Shown: positions 8,498 through 16,320 of the stretch, in pieces
Numbering within the stretch: position 1 is the stretch's first letter
Layout of the letters: every line of letters begins with the position of its first letter
Source: an uncultured Alphaproteobacteria bacterium
GTDB taxonomy: Bacteria > Pseudomonadota > Alphaproteobacteria > Rhodobacterales > Rhodobacteraceae
Direction of reading: 5' to 3'
DNA length: 64,000 nucleotides
NCBI GenBank assembly: GCA_902537415.1
Contig: CACBBC010000007.1
Location: forward strand, 1-64,000
Made by a program: the position numbers and the translations under genes
The notes under the pieces: model-generated
Database searches by the model: none
Told to the model about the DNA's origin: nothing
Seen by the model: only the letters and a program-made list of their open reading frames with translations

Positions 8498-9843
8498 ATA
8501 TCACTAGTGCAATCGCCACCGGGATATCTACTTTCATGACATCGGCTTGGGCCATTTGGTTCTTCCCCAAAGTTTACCATAAAATCAGGATTAATTTTCA
8601 TCCCTCCGTTTACTGGGTCACAGTCAATCATTATCAATACACCACCCTTTTCCCTTATATCTGGATAAAATTGATTGTCCCAAGTAGAAAATAGAGAAGT
8701 TGTTACGTACAGTCTTTTCCCATCTAGGCTGAGCTGAAACATTTGTGGTCCTCCGGCAATCTTAAGACCATTAACTTCAGGAGCTCTTCCCAGTAGACCA
8801 CCCATCCAAACTTGACCAGTAAGTTTTGGCTTGTGAGGGTCTGATATATCATATTGCCTCATATCACCGTGCAGCCAATTATTAAGATATAAATATTTAT
8901 CATCCATTGAAACGAGAATTGCTGACATCACACCTGGGATAGGAATTGGCCAGTCCGGGTGAGGTTGGTTTTCTACATCAATAATTTTTTCCCATTTCCA
9001 TTTTTCATTTTTGTCTTTCCACCAATGTATCACGTTTGCGCTTAGTGCTGCACCGCAAAACCCATGACTGCTATCTGGATTATGGTGAAATTTTACTTCT
9101 AAAGGAACGAGACCGTCTTCACCCAAATACATAGTTTCAATTGGCTTGCGTTCCTTGAAATCCCAGAAATGGAGTTGTCTCCCATACTTGAGGTGCCCAA
9201 CTTCTTCTAAATCAAAGCCCGGCATAAATGTGTTGGGAGCAGCCCACTCCGATGAAACCATTATATTGTGTCTTGGTTGATACCAAAAATCATACCCAAA
9301 TGGTATATCTCCCATTGAGTTTTCCCATCTTCCTATAATTTCGAAATTTTTATCCAGATGCAAATATCCTCCAGGTGCTTCTCCCTTTGCATCACCCAGC
9401 ATAGATATAATTATTTCTGAGCCCAGGCAATGGACGGTATGTGGGCCACTTAAGTTGGTTTTTGATTTAATATCTGCTCCGTCAATAACTTTGTGTAGAG
9501 TGGGCATTCTAGGATTAGTCGCAGTATCCACTATGTGAATATTATTTGACCTCACTCCCGGAAGTAAAAGATATTTGCGGGTCATGCTAGAGTCGTCATG
9601 GCAAGATGAACACGCATTCCATCCCATATGATGAAGTTCATCACCAATGCCTGGCATTTCTAACCTATGTATAACTTTCGAATAAGTAGGGCTAGCGGGG
9701 TCAACATCGACTGTAGCTAAATAGTCAGGCTTTTGTATTCCCGTTCCTGTATATATTGCAATTGTATATAAAAGTTTCTCCCTCGGTGCTTTTATAGCTT
9801 CTGCAGGGGACGAATATCCAGGACCACAACACGTTTCATTCAT
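8488..9843 (-). CDS. Selenium-binding protein 56 family, probable methanethiol oxidase
   Basis: SBP56/SELENBP1 family protein. Characterised bacterial (MtoX) and human members oxidise methanethiol with O2 to formaldehyde, H2S and H2O2. The 451 residues begin MNETCCGPGYSSP and include HHMGWNACSSCHDD (His71, His72, Cys78, Cys81), GPHTVH (His135, His138) and the C-terminal signature HESRYPGGDCTSDIW (His436, Cys445). These histidines fit the copper ligands proposed for MtoX. No signal peptide is seen, whereas the Hyphomicrobium enzyme is reported periplasmic. SCO1- and MauG-like genes often reported beside mtoX are absent; rhodanese, ferredoxin and a GFA protein are the neighbours instead. Family certain, substrate inferred. 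Confidence 0.88.
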   Translation of the reverse strand: MNETCCGPGYSSPAEAIKAPREKLLYTIAIYTGTGIQKPDYLATVDVDPASPTYSKVIHRLEMPGIGDELHHMGWNACSSCHDDSSMTRKYLLLPGVRSNNIHIVDTATNPRMPTLHKVIDGADIKSKTNLSGPHTVHCLGSEIIISMLGDAKGEAPGGYLHLDKNFEIIGRWENSMGDIPFGYDFWYQPRHNIMVSSEWAAPNTFMPGFDLEEVGHLKYGRQLHFWDFKERKPIETMYLGEDGLVPLEVKFHHNPDSSHGFCGAALSANVIHWWKDKNEKWKWEKIIDVENQPHPDWPIPIPGVMSAILVSMDDKYLYLNNWLHGDMRQYDISDPHKPKLTGQVWMGGLLGRAPEVNGLKIAGGPQMFQLSLDGKRLYVTTSLFSTWDNQFYPDIREKGGVLIMIDCDPVNGGMKINPDFMVNFGEEPNGPSRCHESRYPGGDCTSDIWL

Positions 9844-9846
9844 AGT

Positions 9847-10245
9847 TTATTCTTTCGTTTCAATAGGATTTCCAGATTTTTTCCATGCGGCAAATCCTCC
9901 CTCTAGATGAGATACGGGGCTCAGACCCATGTCTTGTGCTGCTTTGGCTGCAAGAGCAGATCGGCCAGCTGCAGCACAATAAAAAACATATTTCTTGTCT
10001 TGGTTAAAAATTTCTTTGTGGTAGGGGCTATTAGGGTCTATCCAGAATTCGAGCATTCCTCTAGGGCAAGAGAACGAATTTGGAATTTTTCCTTCTCTTT
10101 GTATTTCTCTAGGGTCTCTTATATCTACAAAAACGTACTTACTATCTTCGAAATATTTTGAAGCATCAACTACAGGTGTTATTTCAACCTCTTTATTTGC
10201 CTCATCTACCATATCTTTCACATGTTTTACAATTTTTTGTGCCAT
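9847..10245 (-). CDS. Rhodanese-like sulfurtransferase in the SBP56 operon
   Basis: A single rhodanese domain of 132 residues. YVFVDIRDPREIQREGKIPNS (split over about 37-57) is the typical entry, and FYCAAAGRSALAA gives an active-site loop with Cys90. A helical N-terminal stretch (about 1-25) precedes the domain. It lies three bases upstream of the SBP56 start and 20 after the GFA gene, on the same strand. If the SBP56 protein releases sulfide, a rhodanese could take up sulfane sulfur from it; that link is inference from position. It is unrelated in detail to the rhodanese gene next to dnaA. Confidence 0.88.
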   Translation of the reverse strand: MAQKIVKHVKDMVDEANKEVEITPVVDASKYFEDSKYVFVDIRDPREIQREGKIPNSFSCPRGMLEFWIDPNSPYHKEIFNQDKKYVFYCAAAGRSALAAKAAQDMGLSPVSHLEGGFAAWKKSGNPIETKE

Positions 10246-10265
10246 TTTGTCTATTCCTTCCTATT

Positions 10266-10673
10266 TTAAGAGAAGTTTTTCTGAAACTGATCTAAACTTA
10301 CATCTATTTTAATTGAGGGTATTTTTTTTGATACCCAAACGTCTCCTTGTGGTTTTATCATCTCTAATTCATTTACAGTTCCTGCATGTATCCTCACTAA
10401 TCCAGGTCTACCTTCATTTAAGGAGAACATCTGACAACCGCATTGATCGCAAAACTTTTTAGTTATTTTGTTGCCACTTTCTGATTGATGTACGTAGCTT
10501 TTTAAAGTCCCTTGAATATGTAAATCGCCTTCTTTCACAAATATATTGGTAAGATAAGGGGCACCACTACATTTTCTGCAGTCCTCGCAATGACAGTTAA
10601 AAGTCCTTAATGGTGAAGTGTTACTGTTATACGTTACAGCTCGACATAAGCAGCTTCCGGTGAATCCTTTCAT
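10266..10673 (-). CDS. GFA / CENP-V family zinc protein
   Basis: A glutathione-dependent-formaldehyde-activating (GFA) fold protein of 135 residues. Zinc-binding cysteines are clear: Cys8 and Cys10 in GSCLCRAV, Cys27, Cys29, Cys32 and Cys35 in NCHCEDCRKCSG, and Cys75, Cys78 and Cys80 in FCDQCGC. Many family members have no proven formaldehyde activity. I prefer the ATG at 10673 because AAGG lies just upstream and homologues start close to the first cysteine pair; an in-frame ATG at 10736, overlapping the SDR gene, would add 21 residues. Beside a putative methanethiol oxidase that would yield formaldehyde, a role in formaldehyde or S-adduct handling is tempting but inferred. Confidence 0.82.
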   Translation of the reverse strand: MKGFTGSCLCRAVTYNSNTSPLRTFNCHCEDCRKCSGAPYLTNIFVKEGDLHIQGTLKSYVHQSESGNKITKKFCDQCGCQMFSLNEGRPGLVRIHAGTVNELEMIKPQGDVWVSKKIPSIKIDVSLDQFQKNFS

Positions 10674-10720
10674 CTCTACCTTTTCTCTATTTATCATAAC
10701 TCGACTCATTGGTCTTAAGT

Positions 10721-11428
10721 TCAAGAGTTTATCCATCCACCATCAACATCAACAGTGGTTCCGTTAACAAAATCATTTTCAATAACAAAGATAATTCCTT
10801 TTGCAACCTCATCCGGTTTTCCAGCTCGCTTTATTGAGTGAGATGCTGTGGCTGAACTTAGAAATAGTCGTCTATCCTCACCTTTTTGTGAAAACATAGG
10901 CGTATCTATTAAGCCTGGCGCTACAGAATTTATTCTCTTTGGAGCAATTTCGTTTGCAACACCTCTAACTAGGTTCTCAACCGCGCCTCCAACAGCAGAA
11001 AGAGCAATTTGTCCAGGCTTCATTCGCCTCGCAGGTGCGCCACTGACTAAAACTATTGTTCCATCCGAGCTTAAATAGTGTGTGCCATAGCGAACAACAT
11101 TGGCGTAACCCCATAATTTATCAAAAGAGTTTTTAAAGCCAGTCATATCCATTTCTAGAAATGGGCCAGCTGCTCTGCTTCCTCCAGTTGCAGCACTTAC
11201 CAAGATTTCGAAGGGAGCATGTTTTTGAAAAATATTTTTTACTTCCTCTTCAATTCTTACATCACAGCTTTCAAAGGATAGTTTGTTGTGTTTAACACTA
11301 GTCGCCTTGCTTGGGTCTCTGCTGATGGCAATAACGTCTGCACCTTTTTCAATTAATTGTTCACATGTAGAGAGCCCGATTCCAGAAGTTCCACCAAATA
11401 CGAGGGCTTTTTTATTCGCTATGTCCAT
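10721..11428 (-). CDS. Short-chain dehydrogenase/reductase lacking the Tyr-Lys pair
   Basis: A 235-residue SDR with a Rossmann nucleotide-binding motif VFGGTSGIGLS (10-20) and the C-terminal GGWI characteristic of classical SDRs. Ser129 sits at the catalytic serine position. However, the Tyr-x3-Lys dyad is replaced: the aligned stretch is IALSA at 141-145, with Ile for Tyr and Ala for Lys. The usual NNAG motif is replaced by VSAATGG. It may bind NAD(P) without normal oxidoreductase chemistry or use another base. It is the first gene of the minus-strand cluster; the GFA gene follows on the same strand. Confidence 0.85.
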   Translation of the reverse strand: MDIANKKALVFGGTSGIGLSTCEQLIEKGADVIAISRDPSKATSVKHNKLSFESCDVRIEEEVKNIFQKHAPFEILVSAATGGSRAAGPFLEMDMTGFKNSFDKLWGYANVVRYGTHYLSSDGTIVLVSGAPARRMKPGQIALSAVGGAVENLVRGVANEIAPKRINSVAPGLIDTPMFSQKGEDRRLFLSSATASHSIKRAGKPDEVAKGIIFVIENDFVNGTTVDVDGGWINS

Positions 11429-11515
11429 TTTTTATCTATCCACAAAAGAATTTGTAATTTACTCCAATTGATATTAAAGCAAATGGAGGTTAATTGAAGT
11501 TTTTTTGGGCTATGC

Positions 11516-12469
11516 ATGAATAATAATTATATGGGAATATTGGCAATTGTCTTGGGTACAATTTGTTTCTCAATAAATGACATCTCGGTTAAGCTTTTCA
11601 GTACTGACATGCCACTGCATCAGCTTATGTTTTTCCGAGCTATTTTTGCCATTTCAATTTTACTTTTTATCGTTCTACCTTTTTACGGTGGCTTTAAATA
11701 CCTTAATACAAGTAACCCTACTTTTCATGTGTTTCGGGGATTAGCTGTTGTTGGGGCGAATACTTTCTTCTTCATATCTATAGCTGAGCTTTCGTTGGCA
11801 GAGGCAACAGCAATATTTTTTATAGCACCAGTTTTGATTACAATTTTTGCTGTATTTTTTTTGAAAGAGAAAGTAGGTATACGTAGAAGCTTGGCCTGCT
11901 TTATCGGATTTTTGGGCATGTTACTCATAATAAAGCCAGGTACAATTTCGTTTGAATTAATTTCACTATTTCCTTTAATCGCTGCTCTTTTTTATACAGC
12001 TCTACATATAATTACTAGAAAGTATGGGGCGCAAGAAAACCCGATCACAATGGGTTTTTATATCCAAATATGTTTTCTTGTCACAAGCCTTACATTTGCT
12101 GGAGGCTTTTACATAGCTGATCTTAATGTTGGACAGAGCAATGCTTTGATATTTTTGACGGGCTCATGGGTTTCAGTCAATACTTTTGATTTGTTACACA
12201 TTTTTGTAGGTATAGCCTTCCCAATCTCTATAGGGGGTATTCTTGTTTCTTATGCATATAAGAATCATGAGGCATCTTTTTTAGCGCCATTTGAATATGG
12301 GGCTTTAGTTATTGCAGTTATTTCTACCTATTTAATTTGGAACGAAATCCCAGATAGACTTTCTCTTTTAGGTATAATTTTGATAATGAGTTCTGGTATT
12401 TTTGTATCATTAAGAGAAAAGCAAGTAAGTTCAATACGTTCATCGCGAAAATTAATATATAGACGATAA
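11516..12469 (+). CDS. EamA/DMT family transporter (10 TM)
   Basis: An inner-membrane drug/metabolite transporter family protein of 317 residues with about ten hydrophobic helices and two EamA repeats. The first repeat runs from GILAIVLGTICFSINDISVK with FFRAIFAISIL; the second includes AALFYTALHIITRKYG and a final helix LLGIILIMSSGIFVSL. The positively charged tail (RSSRKLIYRR) should be cytoplasmic. Substrate cannot be read from sequence. It is divergent from the SDR-headed operon (87 bases between) and followed after 15 bases by an esterase gene, probably co-transcribed. Confidence 0.9.
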   Translation: MNNNYMGILAIVLGTICFSINDISVKLFSTDMPLHQLMFFRAIFAISILLFIVLPFYGGFKYLNTSNPTFHVFRGLAVVGANTFFFISIAELSLAEATAIFFIAPVLITIFAVFFLKEKVGIRRSLACFIGFLGMLLIIKPGTISFELISLFPLIAALFYTALHIITRKYGAQENPITMGFYIQICFLVTSLTFAGGFYIADLNVGQSNALIFLTGSWVSVNTFDLLHIFVGIAFPISIGGILVSYAYKNHEASFLAPFEYGALVIAVISTYLIWNEIPDRLSLLGIILIMSSGIFVSLREKQVSSIRSSRKLIYRR

Positions 12470-12484
12470 ATATCTCAATAACTT

Positions 12485-13420
12485 ATGATAAGTAGAAAGG
12501 CTAAAAACAGAAAAAAGGTCATATCTTTTGTCATGAGACTTGTGACTTTAATTAAACCTGGAAGCCTTAGCCATTTTCAGATTAAAATAATGCGATTGCT
12601 TGTTTTATTTGCATCCTTTAGAAGAGCAAACGTAAACAATGTCGTCGTGAAAAAAATATCTTTAGATCAGCTTGAGCTATATCGGATTATACCAAATAAG
12701 ATTTCTGATAAAGTAAAGATATTATTCTTTCATGGGGGTGGGTTTTTTGTTGGTAACTTTAAAATTTATCGAAGTTATATATCTTTTTTTGCGGAGATCC
12801 TCGGCAGAGAAATTATATTTGTTGAATATAAACTCAGTCCTGAGTCAAAGTATCCAAGCCAATTAGAAGATGCAAAAAAAGCATACTCTTTTCTTTTAGG
12901 AAAAAAAGAAAAATCCAGTATTATCCTTGCTGGTGATTCAGCTGGCGGCAATTTAGCACTAGCATTATTTTTAGCACTGAAAAAAGACAAATCAAAAAAA
13001 CCAAAAGGAATATTCTGTATTTCTCCTTGGGTTTATCCAACTGCTATAATGGCAGAATATCCAGATAGTTGCTGTCAAAGTGATGTACTACTAGGACCAT
13101 TTATAAAACGTGCAAAAGAAACAGGTTCTGGTCCTTTATCCTATCTCTATTGCAATCCATCAGATCATAAAAACCCCTTCATTTCACCTTTATTTGGCGA
13201 CTTTAAAAATTCACCACCAATTATGATCCAATATGCAGAAAATGAGATTCTTTCAGTACAGATTGGGCAGTTTTTAAAACGACTAAAAAAGCAAAGAGTC
13301 AAAGTGGTAATAAAAACCTGGAAAGACCTATGGCATGATTTTCAGCTCGAAACAGATTTAGTTGAGACTCGTAGGTCTTTCGTACTTTTCAAGGACTTTC
13401 TTGATGAACTATGCACTTAA
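12485..13420 (+). CDS. Alpha/beta hydrolase, HSL-type esterase
   Basis: Hydrolyses carboxyl esters. The 311 residues contain the oxyanion motif FFHGGGFFVGN (about 81-91) of the hormone-sensitive-lipase group, the nucleophile elbow AGDSAGGNLAL, and a late histidine in LWHDFQ; an acidic residue near AENEILS completes the expected triad. It lies 15 bases after the DMT gene. The last four bases overlap the end of the convergent PhyH gene. Physiological substrate unknown. Confidence 0.85.
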   Translation: MISRKAKNRKKVISFVMRLVTLIKPGSLSHFQIKIMRLLVLFASFRRANVNNVVVKKISLDQLELYRIIPNKISDKVKILFFHGGGFFVGNFKIYRSYISFFAEILGREIIFVEYKLSPESKYPSQLEDAKKAYSFLLGKKEKSSIILAGDSAGGNLALALFLALKKDKSKKPKGIFCISPWVYPTAIMAEYPDSCCQSDVLLGPFIKRAKETGSGPLSYLYCNPSDHKNPFISPLFGDFKNSPPIMIQYAENEILSVQIGQFLKRLKKQRVKVVIKTWKDLWHDFQLETDLVETRRSFVLFKDFLDELCT

Positions 13421-14304
13421 ACTTTATCTTCGCCTGCTTGGGCCGCGTAAATAGAAGTGTACCCTCCTGACCAGTCGGGGGGCATCTGGCAAGGTCTTGG
13501 ATCATGGTGTGCCCATTTTACCTGCTCTCCCCTTACAATTTTATATGTGTTCACGGTTGGTTGTGGGTGAGGTGTATATGCTTTAGCGTCAGCAGATGTA
13601 TAACAATTAAGTAAAAGTGGTCTGGGATTTTTAGATTTCGAAGATGGTGAGAAATGAAGTGCTCTTGCGTTATGTATTGTTATAGATCCAGCATTTCCAG
13701 TAAGATAGTCAACCATCGACATATCAACAGTATTTGCGTCTTCATCGCTTAACATCCCTGTCCAATTACCATTTTTGTCGTACTGATCATATAGGTCATT
13801 TTTATGTGAACCTTTTAACACGGCTAAAGGCCCATTGTTCATATCAGTGTCCTCTAAATAACACCCAATTGTCAAAACATTGTAATTTGTATGGGGAAAG
13901 AATTGGATATCCTGATGCCACTTAACAGTGTCACTTTTGTCATACCACTTAAAGTTTAATTTTGAGTGATGAAATGTCACATTTGGACCAACAAGGTCAC
14001 TAGCAACGTCAGCCATTAGACCCTTTGAGAAATTCCAATACTCATCATGATTCTCATCTGGACTCTTTAACCTTCTAAGTACCGGGTTCTCGTAAGAATG
14101 TCCTGGACCAATATCAAAAACATTATTTGACTCCGTGACCACGCGACTTTTTTCAACGAACTCACTTGTAACTTTTTTGATAAGTTTTAGTGTATCCGAC
14201 GGAACTAAGTCTTTTATTCCTACGAACCCAAACTCAAAATAATGTTCCCTCTGCTCCTGAGTTAAGATTTTGGGTGGATAAGATAAAATTTCTTCTGGTG
14301 TCAT
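13417..14304 (-). CDS. Phytanoyl-CoA dioxygenase (PhyH) family oxygenase
   Basis: Fe(II)/2-oxoglutarate-dependent dioxygenase family, 295 residues. The N-terminal YFEFGFVGIKDLV is the usual PhyH entry. The iron ligands are visible as WHQDIQFF (His-x-Asp) and a distal histidine in TIHNARALHFSP, and the RPLLLNCY strand may supply the 2-oxoglutarate-binding arginine. Family members act on very different substrates, so no precise substrate is claimed. It is convergent with the esterase gene and divergent from the CoA-transferase gene (104 bases between starts). Confidence 0.88.
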   Translation of the reverse strand: MTPEEILSYPPKILTQEQREHYFEFGFVGIKDLVPSDTLKLIKKVTSEFVEKSRVVTESNNVFDIGPGHSYENPVLRRLKSPDENHDEYWNFSKGLMADVASDLVGPNVTFHHSKLNFKWYDKSDTVKWHQDIQFFPHTNYNVLTIGCYLEDTDMNNGPLAVLKGSHKNDLYDQYDKNGNWTGMLSDEDANTVDMSMVDYLTGNAGSITIHNARALHFSPSSKSKNPRPLLLNCYTSADAKAYTPHPQPTVNTYKIVRGEQVKWAHHDPRPCQMPPDWSGGYTSIYAAQAGEDKV

Positions 14305-14408
14305 GTTTAAACTCTAATAAAAATCTTCTCTCAGGCTTCTTAAATTTAAGTTGCATCTTCAAGGTTAACAGCTCATATTTTAGTGTAAATATTTTTCTGG
14401 AGGTTTTT

Positions 14409-15599
14409 ATGGCTGGTGCTTTAAAAGGGATAAGAATAATCGATTTAACCTCGATGATTTCAGGTCCAAGTGCAACGATGATACTGGGAGACCAGGATGC
14501 TGAAATCATAAAAATTGAAAATACTTCAGTTGGAGATTATACTAGGATTGTCAGCACCCAGAGATCTGGAATTTCAGCCGCCTACCTAAACAACAATAGA
14601 AATAAGAAATCTGTGTGTATTGATCTAAAAGCGGAGGAAGGAAAAAATATCCTTAAAAAGCTTATTGGAACGGCAGACGTTCTAGTGCAAAACTTCAGAC
14701 CAGGGGTAATGGATAGGTTAGGTTTCGGATATAGCGATGTTCGTGCGATAAGTCCTAACATTATATATGTTTCCATAAGTGGCTTCGGTTTTACTGGCCC
14801 TTATAAGAACAAACCAGTTTACGATCCTCTTATTCAAGCTCTATCCGGTCTAACCACTGTACAAGCAGGATCAGATGAAGAGAGACCGAGGCTTATGCGA
14901 ACGATACTTCCTGATAAGCTTACTGGGTTCGCTACCGCTCAGGCGATAACAGCGGCACTGTTCCACAAGGCAAAAACAGGTGAGGGTCAGGAAGTCAAAA
15001 TATCAATGCTAGATGCTGTAATTTCTTTTTTGTGGGGTTCTGATATGGGAGGGCATACCTTTGTTGGAGACGAACTTGAAAAGGAGACCGCACAGAGTTT
15101 TATTGATCTAATATATGAAACTAAAGGGGGCTTTATATCTGTTGCAGTACAGTCCGATAAAGAATGGTTTAATATTTGCGATGCATTTAATAAGAAAGAG
15201 TGGTTAAGTGATCCGAGGTTTTTGACTGCGGAATTAAGGCATCAGAATATAAATGAAAGACTAGAATTGATACAATCTGAGCTTAAGAAAAAAACATCCG
15301 ATGAATGGTTGAAATTGCTAACGGCTAAAGATGTTCCTTGTGCACCCGTTTTGACAAGAAAAGAAATGATAAAGAATGAACAAGTAGTTGCAAATGATAT
15401 AATAAAAATTTCTGAACACCCTATTGCAGGAAAGATACGGCAGTCTAAGTTAGCGGCTAGCTTTTCCGTAACCAATAAAGATGACAATTTGTCAGCCCCA
15501 ACACTTGGTCAGGATACTAAGTCAGTTCTTTCAGGATTAGGCCTTACAGAATTGGAAGTTGATAGATTGCTTAGTGATAAAATAATTAAGGGCAGTTGA
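14409..15599 (+). CDS. CaiB/BaiF family (type III) CoA-transferase
   Basis: Transfers CoA between an acyl-CoA and a free acid. The 396 residues begin MAGALKGIRIIDLTSMISGP, the standard family N-terminus, then VLVQNFRPGVMDRLG and YVSISGFGFTGPY. MLDAVISFL carries the aspartate expected to form the acyl-anhydride intermediate. The ATG at 14409 is preferred over an in-frame start 73 codons upstream because GGAGG lies just before it and the extra residues do not resemble the family. It is followed by a candidate small RNA and a strong terminator. Substrate unknown. Confidence 0.9.
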   Translation: MAGALKGIRIIDLTSMISGPSATMILGDQDAEIIKIENTSVGDYTRIVSTQRSGISAAYLNNNRNKKSVCIDLKAEEGKNILKKLIGTADVLVQNFRPGVMDRLGFGYSDVRAISPNIIYVSISGFGFTGPYKNKPVYDPLIQALSGLTTVQAGSDEERPRLMRTILPDKLTGFATAQAITAALFHKAKTGEGQEVKISMLDAVISFLWGSDMGGHTFVGDELEKETAQSFIDLIYETKGGFISVAVQSDKEWFNICDAFNKKEWLSDPRFLTAELRHQNINERLELIQSELKKKTSDEWLKLLTAKDVPCAPVLTRKEMIKNEQVVANDIIKISEHPIAGKIRQSKLAASFSVTNKDDNLSAPTLGQDTKSVLSGLGLTELEVDRLLSDKIIKGS

Positions 15600-15630
15600 C
15601 TTATATTTTCAATTGTTAATTTAAATTGGT

Positions 15631-15726
15631 ATGCGAATTGCAATTTAGATAAAGCATGATATTTTTTCATGTTCATACCTCCCTGTTGACTAAAGCCGAG
15701 CAAATTTTTGTTCGGCTTTTTTTTTT
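15631..15726 (+). ncRNA. Candidate small RNA with CCUCCC loop and intrinsic terminator
   Basis: The 177 bases between the CoA-transferase stop and the glycine-zipper start look structured. A 7-bp hairpin (15653-15659 with 15667-15673, one G-U pair) is followed by an unpaired ACCTCCCTG (15677-15685), complementary to a Shine-Dalgarno sequence, and then by a 12-bp terminator stem. A TTGACT at 15596-15601 and a weak TTTAAA at 15620-15625 could be a promoter. This resembles in outline the anti-Shine-Dalgarno CCUCC-motif sRNAs described in Rhodobacter. It could equally be just the 3' untranslated region of the CoA-transferase mRNA. Confidence 0.4.
15692..15726 (+). terminator. Rho-independent terminator
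   Basis: Twelve-bp stem AAAGCCGAGCAA (15692-15703) with TTGTTCGGCTTT (15708-15719), one G-U pair and a 4-base loop, running straight into ten T residues (15717-15726). It is the clearest intrinsic terminator in the window, and ends transcription from the CoA-transferase gene and/or a small RNA. Confidence 0.88.
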
Positions 15727-15776
15727 ATAAATTTGGTGTATATTGTTAAATGGAATAACTACAAATGGAGACCAGA

Positions 15777-16289
15777 ATGTTAAAATTTATCACAGCAATC
15801 CTAGCTCTATTTTCTTTCTCAAATTTATTTGCAGAGACTTATTATGTGACCGGTACTGTGCAATCTATTGAACCAGTTTATTCAAGTACGAATATTTACA
15901 CACCTGAGACACGTTGCAGAAATGTAAAGGTACCAGTATACGGAAAGGTTGTCAGTGGTAACGGCGCATCAGGCGCTGATGTGTTAGGAGGAATGGTGGT
16001 TGGAGCTCTTATTGGTAAAGCCTTAACAAACGATAACAATGCCGCTGGGGTTGGAGCTGTTATGGGAGGAGTTGTAGCAGCCGAACAACAAAAGAAAACA
16101 ACAACAAAGGTCGTTGGTTACAATACAGAACAAAGATGTGAGGTTGTCCAGCTGGTCAGTCAGCGAAGTGCTGTAGAAAGCTACAGAGTGATATATAGTT
16201 GGAATGGATTTACAGGTTCCAGCTTAACGGGGCGTTATTATGAGATAGGCTCTAAAATCCAAATAAAAGTGGGTCTTTCTTTGGACTAA
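15777..16289 (+). CDS. Exported glycine-zipper 2TM domain protein
   Basis: A 170-residue envelope protein of unknown role. A signal peptide is clear (MLKFITAILALFSFSNLFA, cleavage near 19-20). A glycine-zipper stretch at about 77-105 (GGMVVGALIGKAL, then GVGAVMGGVVAAEQQ) resembles the 2TM domain of outer-membrane lipoproteins such as SlyB, but there is no lipobox cysteine. The flanking regions have Thr/Val-rich strands and paired cysteines (near RCRNV and QRCEV). The ATG at 15777, with GGAG six bases upstream, is preferred to an in-frame ATG at 15765. Confidence 0.82.
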   Translation: MLKFITAILALFSFSNLFAETYYVTGTVQSIEPVYSSTNIYTPETRCRNVKVPVYGKVVSGNGASGADVLGGMVVGALIGKALTNDNNAAGVGAVMGGVVAAEQQKKTTTKVVGYNTEQRCEVVQLVSQRSAVESYRVIYSWNGFTGSSLTGRYYEIGSKIQIKVGLSLD

Positions 16290-16320
16290 ACATTTCAGCA
16301 TGAAAATTGAAAATCACCTT

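Noticed and set aside
14190-14408. N-terminal extension of the CoA-transferase
   Set aside because: The extra 73 residues overlap the PhyH gene on the other strand and are unlike the family; GGAGG marks the ATG at 14409.
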